Shown here one piece after another: positions 8,540 to 16,063 of a stretch of 45,336 nucleotides of DNA. The stretch comes from Fimenecus sp045655645. GTDB taxonomy: Bacteria; Bacillota; Clostridia; Oscillospirales; Acutalibacteraceae. The translations under genes were made by a program, and so were the position numbers. Under the pieces are notes generated by a model, which saw only the letters and a list, made by a program, of their open reading frames with translations, searched no databases and was not told where the DNA came from. Position 1 is the first letter of the stretch. The number at the start of each line of letters is the position of its first letter. The DNA is taken from NCBI GenBank assembly GCA_045655645.1, contig JAZOPS010000032.1:1-45336 (forward strand), read 5' to 3'.

Positions 8540-11038
8540 TTACTTTTTAAGTCCCAATCTCTCACTTGCTTCTTCTCTCATTTTATATTTGAGAATTTTG
8601 CCTGCTGCATTCATTGGGAATGCTTTCACAAAGTCAACATAGCGTGGAACTTTATGTCTTGCCATGTTAGCATTGATATATGCTTTCATCTCATCAGCAG
8701 TCATTTCTTCGCCGTCTTTTAAGATGATGCAAGCCATAATTTCTTCGCCATATTGCTCGTCAGGTACACCGATAACCTGAACATCACTAACCTTTGGATG
8801 AGTGTAAATAAACTCTTCAATTTCTTTTGGATAGATATTTTCACCACCACGGATAATCATGTCCTTAAGACGACCTGTGATGTTATAGTTACCCTCAGGT
8901 GTTCTGCAAGCCAAGTCACCTGTATGAAGCCAACCATCTTTATCAATAGCCTCAGCAGTAGCCTTTGGCATTTTGTAATAGCCCTTCATAATATTGTAGC
9001 CCCTTGCTACAAACTCACCGTTGACACCATCAGGACAATCTGCACCTGTTTCAGGGTCGATAATCTTACATTCAACATTTGCAAATGCACTACCAACTGT
9101 TTCTGTTCTGACTTCAAGAGAGTCATAATAGCTACTCATTGTGCAACCTGGTGCTGCTTCTGTTTGACCATAAACTGAAACGATTTCTTTCATGTTCATC
9201 ACTTCAGTTGCTTTTTTCATAAGGTCTGCAGGACAGTTAGCACCTGCCATAATACCTGTTCTGATATATGAGAAATCAGTTTTAGAGAAATCTTCGTGTT
9301 GCATCATTGCAATAAACATTGTTGGAACACCATTAAATGTTGTAATATGCTCATTATGAACACAAGCAAGCGCAGGTTTTGGTGAGAAATATGGCAATGG
9401 ATACATTGTAGCACCGTGAGTCATTGCTGCTGTCATTGAAAGCACCATACCAAAGCAATGGAACATTGGCACCTGAATCATCATTCTGTCAGCAGTTGAT
9501 AAATCCATGTGGTCACCGATATATTTACCATTGTTCACAACATTATAGTGTGTGAGCATAACACCTTTTGGGAAACCTGTTGTACCAGATGTATATTGCA
9601 TATTGCAAACATCGTCTTTATTAACTGCTGCTGCCATTCTGTAAACTGTTTCAACAGGCACTTGTGATGCGCGAGCAATTGCGTCATCCCAAGTCATACA
9701 TCCCTTTTGTTTGAAACCAACTGTGATAACATTTCTAAGGAATGGCAAACGTCGAGAATGTAAAGTGTCCCCTGACTGCATTGAGTCAAGTTCAGGGCAA
9801 AGTTTTGCGATGATTTCGCCATAATGTGTGTCTTTTGCACCCTCAGTCAAAATCAATGTGTGAGTATCTGACTGACGAAGCAAATATTCGATTTCTGCAA
9901 TTTTATAAGCAGTATTAACTGTTACCAAAACTGCGCCAATTTTAACAGTTGCCCAGAATGCGATAAACCATTGTGGCACATTTGATGCCCAAACTGCAAC
10001 ATGGTGACCCGGTTTAACACCCATTGCCACAAGTGAACGAGCAAATGTGTCAACATCGTCTCTGAATTCACTATATGTGCGAGTGTAATCAAGTGTTGTG
10101 TATTTAAAAGCATATTGGTCTGGGAATTCTTCAACCATTCTGTCAAGCACATCTGAGAATGTGCAATCAATCAAAAGGTCTTTTTTCCAGACAAATTTAC
10201 CTGTATGAGCACGGTTATAGTAAAGAGTTTTTTCATTTCTTGATGGGTCATTGAACTGACGCATAAAGTTAACATATTGAGAGAAAATAATCTCCATATC
10301 GTCAAGTTCTTCGCACCAAGCAGGGTCCCAAACCAATGAAATGAAACCATCATAGTTAACTGAACGAAGACTGAGCATCATCTCTGCGATTGGCAATTCA
10401 CCCTCGCCTGCAAGACAATATTCAACGCCGTTTTCAGTTTTCACAGCATCGTGGAAATGAACATGACGCACATAAGCACCAAGATTTTTAATAACATCTT
10501 CTGCTGATTCACCACATTCAAAATATGCTGCTGAAAGATTCCACAAAGCGCCTAAATTGTCACAAGCAAAGCTGTCAAGCATATCGCGAAGTACTGCTGT
10601 GCTTGCAAAAAGACCTGATGTTTCAAGCAAAAGTGTAACGCCTTTTTCTTCTGCTTGTGGAAGAACTCTTCTCAAAAATTCTTCTGTCTGTTTCAATGCA
10701 GCATCTTTGTCTTCTGCTGATTTTGCACGAAGACGGATATATGGAATATGCAAATTTTTTGCGATTTCTAAACATCTTGTCAATTCTTCTTGCGCTTTGC
10801 TGTCTTTGTCAGCCAATTCGCCGATTGTGTCAAGACAAGAAATCTTCAAGTTCTTATTATATAAACGACGAAGTGTTGCCGCCGCTGTATAATCGTGAAA
10901 AGCACCGTCTTTTGCTGTGAAGAGACGATTATAAATATTATGAAGCTCAATACCCTCAAAGTGAAGATATTCTGCTACTTCGCAAAAATCTTCAAAGGTA
11001 CTGTTATGCCAACCTTTAGTTGAAAAGGAGAGATTCAT
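8540..11038 (-). CDS. Fusion: TIM-barrel (xylose isomerase-like) domain + AMP-forming acyl-CoA synthetase
   Basis: 832 residues with two parts. Residues 1-280 resemble the AP endonuclease 2 / sugar phosphate isomerase-epimerase TIM barrel (VTLLLETSG, HVHFHDA, EGELPIAEMM, FISLVWDPAW). Residues about 300-832 are a FadD-like acyl-CoA synthetase, with the phosphate loop YTSGTTGFPKG near 482, YGQTEAAPG, the TGDLA adenylation motif, GRLKDMIIRGGENIYP, and the catalytic lysine in AAGKILKYKMRE. It should activate a carboxylic acid to its CoA thioester using ATP. It starts 3 bases after the leuA-like stop, in the leucine T-box unit, so isovalerate is the inferred substrate; no residue proves this. The role of the barrel is unknown. 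Confidence 0.85.
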   Translation of the reverse strand: MNLSFSTKGWHNSTFEDFCEVAEYLHFEGIELHNIYNRLFTAKDGAFHDYTAAATLRRLYNKNLKISCLDTIGELADKDSKAQEELTRCLEIAKNLHIPYIRLRAKSAEDKDAALKQTEEFLRRVLPQAEEKGVTLLLETSGLFASTAVLRDMLDSFACDNLGALWNLSAAYFECGESAEDVIKNLGAYVRHVHFHDAVKTENGVEYCLAGEGELPIAEMMLSLRSVNYDGFISLVWDPAWCEELDDMEIIFSQYVNFMRQFNDPSRNEKTLYYNRAHTGKFVWKKDLLIDCTFSDVLDRMVEEFPDQYAFKYTTLDYTRTYSEFRDDVDTFARSLVAMGVKPGHHVAVWASNVPQWFIAFWATVKIGAVLVTVNTAYKIAEIEYLLRQSDTHTLILTEGAKDTHYGEIIAKLCPELDSMQSGDTLHSRRLPFLRNVITVGFKQKGCMTWDDAIARASQVPVETVYRMAAAVNKDDVCNMQYTSGTTGFPKGVMLTHYNVVNNGKYIGDHMDLSTADRMMIQVPMFHCFGMVLSMTAAMTHGATMYPLPYFSPKPALACVHNEHITTFNGVPTMFIAMMQHEDFSKTDFSYIRTGIMAGANCPADLMKKATEVMNMKEIVSVYGQTEAAPGCTMSSYYDSLEVRTETVGSAFANVECKIIDPETGADCPDGVNGEFVARGYNIMKGYYKMPKATAEAIDKDGWLHTGDLACRTPEGNYNITGRLKDMIIRGGENIYPKEIEEFIYTHPKVSDVQVIGVPDEQYGEEIMACIILKDGEEMTADEMKAYINANMARHKVPRYVDFVKAFPMNAAGKILKYKMREEASERLGLKK

Positions 11039-11041
11039 TTT

Positions 11042-12421
11042 TTATGCCTCCTCATAGACAATTTTGTTAACTGCGTTAAGATATGCACGGATACTTGCAC
11101 CCATAATATCGGTTGAAATTCCGTTACCTGAATAGAGCTTGCCACCTGAACGAAGTTTAACAAGAGCAGAACCCATTGCTTCTTTACCTTCTGTAACTGA
11201 CTGAATCTGGAAATCATCAAGTTCATAGTGATGACCGATAATTCTGTCAATTGCAAGGAATGCCGCGTCAATAGGACCTGCACCGATGCAAACGTCCTGA
11301 ATTGTTTTACCTTCTTTTTCAAGTGTAATCTGTGCACTTGCAGAGATAATGTTACCATTATTGATAACATAGCTAATTAATTTATATGTTGATGGAACCT
11401 GCAATGCAGCACTTGCTACGATTGCTTCAAGTTCTTTAAGACCAACCTTTTTCTTTGCTGCAACACGCAAGAATTCTTCATAAACTTTGTTCTGGTCGTC
11501 GTCTGACAAATCATAACCAAGGTTTGATGCTGCTGCAATAACATCTGCCTGACTATCTTTTTCATCAAGACAAATTGATTCAGCAACTGCACTTGTAACT
11601 GTAACTGCTGCACGTTCTGTATCTGCTGTGTTGCTAATCCAACGAATTTGCTTTGCAATTCTCATAAGCTCTGTTGTTTTGAGATTAGTCTTGATGCCAT
11701 ATTTTTCACCACAGTTTTTAACCATTGTTGCGAAAACATCCAATGAAACATGGCTACCGTCAACTGCAGTTTTAACAAGAGTTGCACCCTTGCGTACAGA
11801 AAGAATTGCCTGAGCAGTTGCAAGACCATTTTTATTGTCGCAACCAACGCCAACAGGCACATTTACCCAAGAGCCAACTTCTGCGATAAAGTCTGCAAAA
11901 TCGTCGGGCATTGTTTCTGCTGCGCTGTCACAAACTGAAACTGATGTTGCACCATTCTCAACTGCGATTTCAACAAGTTTTTTAAGGAATTCAGGCTCTG
12001 TTCTTGTTGCGTCAAGAGCACAGAATTCAACACAATCACATTTTTCTTTTGCCATTTTCACTGCTTCGCCAACCCATTCAATCATCTTGTTTGGCTTTTT
12101 GTGGCAAGTGTATTCCATACCAACAGGTGAAACTGGCAATTCTATACGAATGCAAGGATGAGCCGCATTTGCTAGCGCTGCTGCTGCCTGTTCAATGCTT
12201 TCTTTTGTAAGTCCTGCTGCAACTGACAATACACCTTTTTTAACAAACGATGAAACAGTTTTAACAAATAGAATATCTGTTCTTGCCTCACTAATTGCAG
12301 GAATTTCGATTACATCAACACAAAGTTTCTCTAACTGACGAGCAATTTCAATTTTTTCTTTGAATGAAAATGAGTTTTGCTCTCTGCAGAGAGTAGCATC
12401 AGCAATTCTGATTGTTTTCAT
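11042..12421 (-). CDS. LeuA-like protein (isopropylmalate/homocitrate synthase family) with degenerate metal site
   Basis: 459 residues with the LeuA architecture: a DRE-TIM barrel (about 1-270) and a C-terminal LeuA dimer/regulatory domain (about 345-459: GAGPIDAAFLAIDRIIG, GNGISTDIMGASIRAYLNAVN). True 2-isopropylmalate synthases condense 2-ketoisovalerate with acetyl-CoA. Here the first motif (DTTLRDGEQ in the family) reads DATLCREQ, with a missing residue. The metal ligands HxH (HTHDDLGLA in E. coli LeuA) are replaced by GCDNKNGLA near residues 192-200, and the GERAGN motif is gone. The fold is sure; the synthase activity is doubtful. It is preceded by a T-box whose specifier reads as Leu, and its C-terminal domain is the part that binds leucine in LeuA. 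Confidence 0.8.
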   Translation of the reverse strand: MKTIRIADATLCREQNSFSFKEKIEIARQLEKLCVDVIEIPAISEARTDILFVKTVSSFVKKGVLSVAAGLTKESIEQAAAALANAAHPCIRIELPVSPVGMEYTCHKKPNKMIEWVGEAVKMAKEKCDCVEFCALDATRTEPEFLKKLVEIAVENGATSVSVCDSAAETMPDDFADFIAEVGSWVNVPVGVGCDNKNGLATAQAILSVRKGATLVKTAVDGSHVSLDVFATMVKNCGEKYGIKTNLKTTELMRIAKQIRWISNTADTERAAVTVTSAVAESICLDEKDSQADVIAAASNLGYDLSDDDQNKVYEEFLRVAAKKKVGLKELEAIVASAALQVPSTYKLISYVINNGNIISASAQITLEKEGKTIQDVCIGAGPIDAAFLAIDRIIGHHYELDDFQIQSVTEGKEAMGSALVKLRSGGKLYSGNGISTDIMGASIRAYLNAVNKIVYEEA

Positions 12422-12461
12422 AATGAGTATTCATCCTTTCATTTTTTCGGGAAAATTACAA

Positions 12462-12759
12462 TAAAAAAGTCCCTGAAACAGTTAGTTTTCTGTTTCAGGG
12501 ACGAATTTTCTTCGCGGTACCACCCTGTTTACCGTTTATTTACATAAATCGGTCAACTCTGCAAGGCTCTGACAAGCCTTTTGCCGTGGTAACGGGGCAC
12601 GCCGTAACTACCTACACAATTTTTAAAACCTTCAGCAGTTATGCTACGGAATGAGACTTCTTTTTCTTTTCATACTGTCTTGCACCAAACGACAGCTCTC
12701 TGAAATGAAGGTTTGGAAAAAGAATAGTTCCCTCAACGCATCTAAAAATATAAATATTG
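12462..12759 (-). promoter_or_regulatory. T-box riboswitch, specifier CUC (Leu)
   Basis: On the reverse strand the T-box AGGGTGGTACCGCG is at about 12526-12513, and the terminator stem GTCCCTGAAACA/TGTTTCAGGGAC (12502-12469) ends in TTTTTT. Stem I is recognisable by AGAGAGCTGTC and TTTGGTGCAAGACAG. I folded Stem I by hand: lower helix GGAA/TTCC, upper helix CTTTTTC/GAAAAAG, leaving a specifier loop with CUC followed by A (12655-12652). This is a leucine codon, fitting the LeuA-like gene downstream. Uncharged tRNA-Leu should allow read-through. Confidence 0.88.
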
Positions 12760-12765
12760 CTTGAT

Positions 12766-12794
12766 AGTTTAGCACAGGTTTTCTTGTTTGTCAA
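12766..12794 (-). promoter_or_regulatory. Promoter of the leucine T-box unit
   Basis: TTGACA (12794-12789), 17-base spacer, TAAACT (12771-12766) with a TG extended -10 one base upstream. It begins 10 bases after the vorC stop codon, and no strong terminator separates them, so read-through from the valine unit is possible. Confidence 0.65.
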
Positions 12795-12804
12795 GAAAAA
12801 TTCA

Positions 12805-13338
12805 TTAGAAATCTGCGCCCAACTGTAAAGCTTTAAGGTTTGTTTCAAGCATATCTGCACGCTTTGCAGAAATAACCTTTGAGAGTGTTGCTTTAACATC
12901 TTCTGCGTTGAAACCGCCTAAAACTTCAAGAAGTTTACCCATTAAAATCATATTTGCAAGTGTTGGGAATCCGTTTTCACTTGCAAGGCGAGTTGCAGGT
13001 ATATAATAAACAGTAACATCGTCACGCTCAACTTTTCTTTCAATGAGAGTTGAGTCTGCTAAAATAATGCCACCTGAAACTACGTTATTTTCGAACTTAT
13101 CAAGAGATGGCAAGTTCATTGCAACCAAAATATCAGGATTTGAAATGATTGGTGAGCCAACTGCTTCGTCACTAATGATAACGCTACAGCTTGCTGTACC
13201 GCCACGCATTTCAGGACCGTATGATGGCAACCAGCTAACCTGTTTGCCGTCTGTAAGACCTTTATATGCAAGGAATTTACCTGCGAAGAGGATACCCTGA
13301 CCACCAAAACCTGAAAGTAACATCTGTTTTGTACTCAT
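12805..13338 (-). CDS. vorC: 2-oxoacid:ferredoxin oxidoreductase, gamma subunit
   Basis: 177 residues of the pyruvate/ketoisovalerate oxidoreductase gamma family. The N-terminal GFGGQGILFAGKFLA, PSYGPEMRGGTASC and the ISNPDILVAMN segment are typical. Together with the beta, alpha and delta subunits upstream it forms the TPP- and ferredoxin-dependent enzyme that interconverts a 2-oxoacid and its acyl-CoA plus CO2. Its start overlaps the stop of the beta-subunit gene by one base. It is the last gene of the valine T-box operon; no clear terminator separates it from the promoter of the leucine T-box. Confidence 0.9.
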   Translation of the reverse strand: MSTKQMLLSGFGGQGILFAGKFLAYKGLTDGKQVSWLPSYGPEMRGGTASCSVIISDEAVGSPIISNPDILVAMNLPSLDKFENNVVSGGIILADSTLIERKVERDDVTVYYIPATRLASENGFPTLANMILMGKLLEVLGGFNAEDVKATLSKVISAKRADMLETNLKALQLGADF

Positions 13339-14090
13339 TATTTATCCTCCTCTGCACTTCTGTCTTTATAAACACCCAATGGATAATATGGAAGCATTTT
13401 TTCGTCAATCCATTTAAGTGCCTGTTGTGGTGTAAGACCCCAGTTTGTAGGGCAAGATGAAACAACCTCAACTAATGAGAAGCCTTTGCCGTCTAACTGA
13501 TTCTGGAAAGCCTTTTTAATTGCCTTTTTAGCATTTCTGACTGCTTTAACACTGTTAACTGTAACTCTTTCAAGGTATTCAGGACCTTCAAGCTGTGAAA
13601 GCATTTCACAAACCTTGATTGGATAACCACAGTGGTTAACGTCACGACCATAAGGTGAAGTTTGTGTAATCTGACCTGGCAATGATGTTGGAGCCATCTG
13701 ACCACCTGTCATACCATAAATTGCATTGTTAACGAAAATAACTGTAATGTTTTCGTTTCTTGCTGCTGCGTGAACAGTTTCTGCCATACCGATTGATGCC
13801 AAGTCACCATCACCCTGATATGTGAAAACAACATGGTTTTCAGGGTCTGCACGCTTAACACCAGTAGCAACTGCAGGTGCACGGCCGTGTGCAGCTTCAA
13901 TCATATCGCAATTGAAATAGTTATAAGCCATAACAGAGCAACCAACAGGTGCAACACCGATTGTTCTGCCTTCAATGCCTAATTCGTCCATAACTTCTGC
14001 AACAAGACGGTGAATAATACCGTGTGTACAACCTGGACAATAGTGCATTGACATTTCATTTAATGAATGTGGTTTATCAAATACAACCAT
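13338..14090 (-). CDS. vorA: 2-oxoacid:ferredoxin oxidoreductase, beta (TPP-binding) subunit
   Basis: 250 residues. The N-terminal YCPGCTHG, GCSVMAYNYF, the TPP/Mg motif GDGDLASIGMAE and its partner NNAIYGMTGGQMAPTS identify the TPP-binding subunit of 2-oxoacid:ferredoxin oxidoreductases. The TGGQ(M/x)SPT signature is shared by the Kor and Vor types, so sequence alone does not settle the substrate. Placement behind a valine T-box and next to branched-chain-type synthetases favours 3-methyl-2-oxobutanoate and related branched oxoacids. It overlaps the neighbouring subunit genes by one base on each side. Confidence 0.9.
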   Translation of the reverse strand: MVVFDKPHSLNEMSMHYCPGCTHGIIHRLVAEVMDELGIEGRTIGVAPVGCSVMAYNYFNCDMIEAAHGRAPAVATGVKRADPENHVVFTYQGDGDLASIGMAETVHAAARNENITVIFVNNAIYGMTGGQMAPTSLPGQITQTSPYGRDVNHCGYPIKVCEMLSQLEGPEYLERVTVNSVKAVRNAKKAIKKAFQNQLDGKGFSLVEVVSSCPTNWGLTPQQALKWIDEKMLPYYPLGVYKDRSAEEDK

Positions 14091-15157
14091 TATTTTGCAC
14101 CTCCGTTTTCTGCTACTTCTTTAATTGCTTCTAACACCTGTTCAGGTGAAACAATCATACCACCAACACGATTGCAAAGAGTAACTGGCACTTTGCATTC
14201 TGTTGCCAATTTAACATCTTCAATCATCTGACCCATTGAAAGTTCAACTGAGATGATTGCTTTAACTTTATCTGCTGCCTTTTTAAATGGTGCAACAGGG
14301 AATGGCCACAATGTGATTGGTCTAATCATACCAACCTTGATGCCCTGTTTTCTAGCTTCGTTAACAGCATTCTTTGCAACACGAGAAGCGATACCGAATG
14401 CTGCGATTGCATATTCTGCATCATCCATAAGGTATTCTTCATACATTGCTTCGTTTTCTTTGATATAGTTATATTTTTCATAACGCTCAAAGTTAAGTTG
14501 TTCAAGTTCTTCTGGAACAAGGGACAAAGAGTTAACAATATTATGCTTTCTTTCGAGTTTTGTACCAACTGTTGCCCAAGGTTTTTCTGGAGCAGGCTTA
14601 ACATCAAATTCAAGAGAAACAGGTTCCATCATCTGACCCATTGTACCGTCAGCGAGAATCATTGATGTCATTCTGTATGTATCAGCAAGCTCAAAACCTT
14701 TAACTGTAAGCTCTGCCATTTCCTGAACTGAAGCAGGAGCAAGAACTATCATGTGATAGTCACCGTGACCGCTGCCACGAGTTGCTTGGAAATAGTCTGC
14801 TTGGCTTGGTTGGATACCGCCAAGACCAGGGCCACCACGCTGAACATTTACAACGAGTGCAGGCAAGTCTGAACCTGCCATGTATGAAAGACCTTCACTT
14901 TTAAGTGAAATTCCAGGGCTTGATGATGATGTCATAACACGACGGCCTGCCGCTGCAACACCATATACCATATTGATTGCTGCGATTTCACTTTCTGCTT
15001 GAAGGAATACGCCACCGATTTTTGGCATTTTCTTTGCCATATAAGCGGCGATTTCTGTTTGTGGTGTAATTGGGTAACCAAAGTAGTGACGACAACCAGC
15101 AATGATAGCTGCTTCGGCAATTGCTTCGTTACCTTTCATTAATACTTTATCAGCCAT
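14090..15157 (-). CDS. vorB: 2-oxoacid:ferredoxin oxidoreductase, alpha subunit (VorB type)
   Basis: 355 residues. The start MADKVLMKGNEAIAEAAI, GYPITPQTEIAAYMA, QAESEIAAINMVYG, TSSSSPGISLKSEG and NVQRGGPGLGGIQPSQADY match the alpha subunit usually named VorB (3-methyl-2-oxobutanoate dehydrogenase). It carries the substrate-side domains of the heterotetrameric enzyme. Reading direction is delta, alpha, beta, gamma, with subunit starts overlapping or nearly touching stops, so all four are made together. Confidence 0.92.
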   Translation of the reverse strand: MADKVLMKGNEAIAEAAIIAGCRHYFGYPITPQTEIAAYMAKKMPKIGGVFLQAESEIAAINMVYGVAAAGRRVMTSSSSPGISLKSEGLSYMAGSDLPALVVNVQRGGPGLGGIQPSQADYFQATRGSGHGDYHMIVLAPASVQEMAELTVKGFELADTYRMTSMILADGTMGQMMEPVSLEFDVKPAPEKPWATVGTKLERKHNIVNSLSLVPEELEQLNFERYEKYNYIKENEAMYEEYLMDDAEYAIAAFGIASRVAKNAVNEARKQGIKVGMIRPITLWPFPVAPFKKAADKVKAIISVELSMGQMIEDVKLATECKVPVTLCNRVGGMIVSPEQVLEAIKEVAENGGAK

Positions 15158-15163
15158 AACTTC

Positions 15164-15370
15164 TTACCTCTCTACCTTAATTACACAGTCAGGACACATA
15201 ATTGCACAAGATGCGCAACCGATGCAAGCAGCTTCGTCTGTAAGCTCTGCTGGGTGATGTCCCTTTTTGTTAATCTTATCTGGTGACAACTGCAAAATAT
15301 TTTTTGGACAAGCGTCAACACAAAGTCCGCAACCTTTACAGTTATCTGTTTTAAAGGTTAATTTAGCCAT
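15164..15370 (-). CDS. vorD: 2-oxoacid:ferredoxin oxidoreductase, delta subunit (2[4Fe-4S] ferredoxin)
   Basis: 68 residues with two CxxCxxCxxxCP clusters: CKGCGLCVDACP and CIGCASCAIMCP. It passes electrons between the TPP site of the oxidoreductase and free ferredoxin. The ribosome site AAAGGAG lies 8 bases before the ATG. It sits 6 bases upstream of vorB and 18 bases downstream of the P-loop ATPase gene. In the direction of 2-oxoacid synthesis it would accept low-potential electrons from reduced ferredoxin. Confidence 0.93.
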   Translation of the reverse strand: MAKLTFKTDNCKGCGLCVDACPKNILQLSPDKINKKGHHPAELTDEAACIGCASCAIMCPDCVIKVER

Positions 15371-15388
15371 ATATATCGCTCCTTTAGA

Positions 15389-16063
15389 TTAGAGAATTTT
15401 ATCTTGTAATGTCAACGCCAAAGGCATTGGCACTTTATCTGACAATTCATTATCGAGTTCTGCTTTATATGCCGTTGCGACTAAGGGTAATCCCGTCATT
15501 TTTGACACGGCATCTGCATATGGGAGTGACCCTAACACATCTTCTGCTGTTGTTTCTTCACCTAAGTTCGAGTTGTTGACAAGTCCTGTAAATTTAATCT
15601 TACAAGCAAATTCAATTTCGCCCATAACTTCAAGTGTATCTTCAACAGTTCGTGTGAGTGGTCGGCAATTATTTATTACCATGAGCATTTCATAGTCGTT
15701 TTCTTCTTTGATTTTAGGGGCTAATCTGCCAAGTGCCAAAGCACCACGGTCGTCGCCACCCACATCAATAATAACTCTGTGAGATGTATCATCGGTAATC
15801 GAATACATTTCTTGTGGCAAAGCAGGAATATCAACATTACTATTCGCAAATTCTGAACAGATTAGTTTTATACCTGCTTCGTCAAATATTTTACTACTAT
15901 CTTTTGTTCGGAAATATGGATTAACAATGTCTAAATCGGCAACAGTGACTTTGTCATATTGCTTTTTCATCATCAATGCTAAATTCACGGCAACATTTGT
16001 TTTGCCGCTGCCATAATGACCGCACAAAAGAGTTATTCTTTTATCATTTTTCATACTATTCAT
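15389..16063 (-). CDS. ParA/MinD-like P-loop ATPase of unknown role
   Basis: 224 residues with a deviant Walker A motif CGHYGSGKT (14-22), the DLDIVNPYFRT segment typical of SIMIBI ATPases, and VIIDVGGDD as Walker B. It starts on the last base of the synthetase stop codon (an alternative ATG is 9 bases inside) and lies just upstream of vorDBAC, so it is translated with the oxoacid oxidoreductase. I do not recognise a proven function. Cluster position suggests assembly, maturation or regulation of the enzyme, but that is inference. Confidence 0.75.
   Translation of the reverse strand: MNSMKNDKRITLLCGHYGSGKTNVAVNLALMMKKQYDKVTVADLDIVNPYFRTKDSSKIFDEAGIKLICSEFANSNVDIPALPQEMYSITDDTSHRVIIDVGGDDRGALALGRLAPKIKEENDYEMLMVINNCRPLTRTVEDTLEVMGEIEFACKIKFTGLVNNSNLGEETTAEDVLGSLPYADAVSKMTGLPLVATAYKAELDNELSDKVPMPLALTLQDKIL

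Noticed and set aside
12639..12899. 86-codon open frame on the reverse strand
   Set aside because: It overlaps vorC and the Leu T-box leader in another frame and has no ribosome site.
12805..15370. Calling the oxidoreductase a 2-oxoglutarate (Kor) or pyruvate enzyme
   Set aside because: Subunit motifs alone allow it, but the Val T-box and the branched-chain context fit VOR better; the substrate remains inferred.
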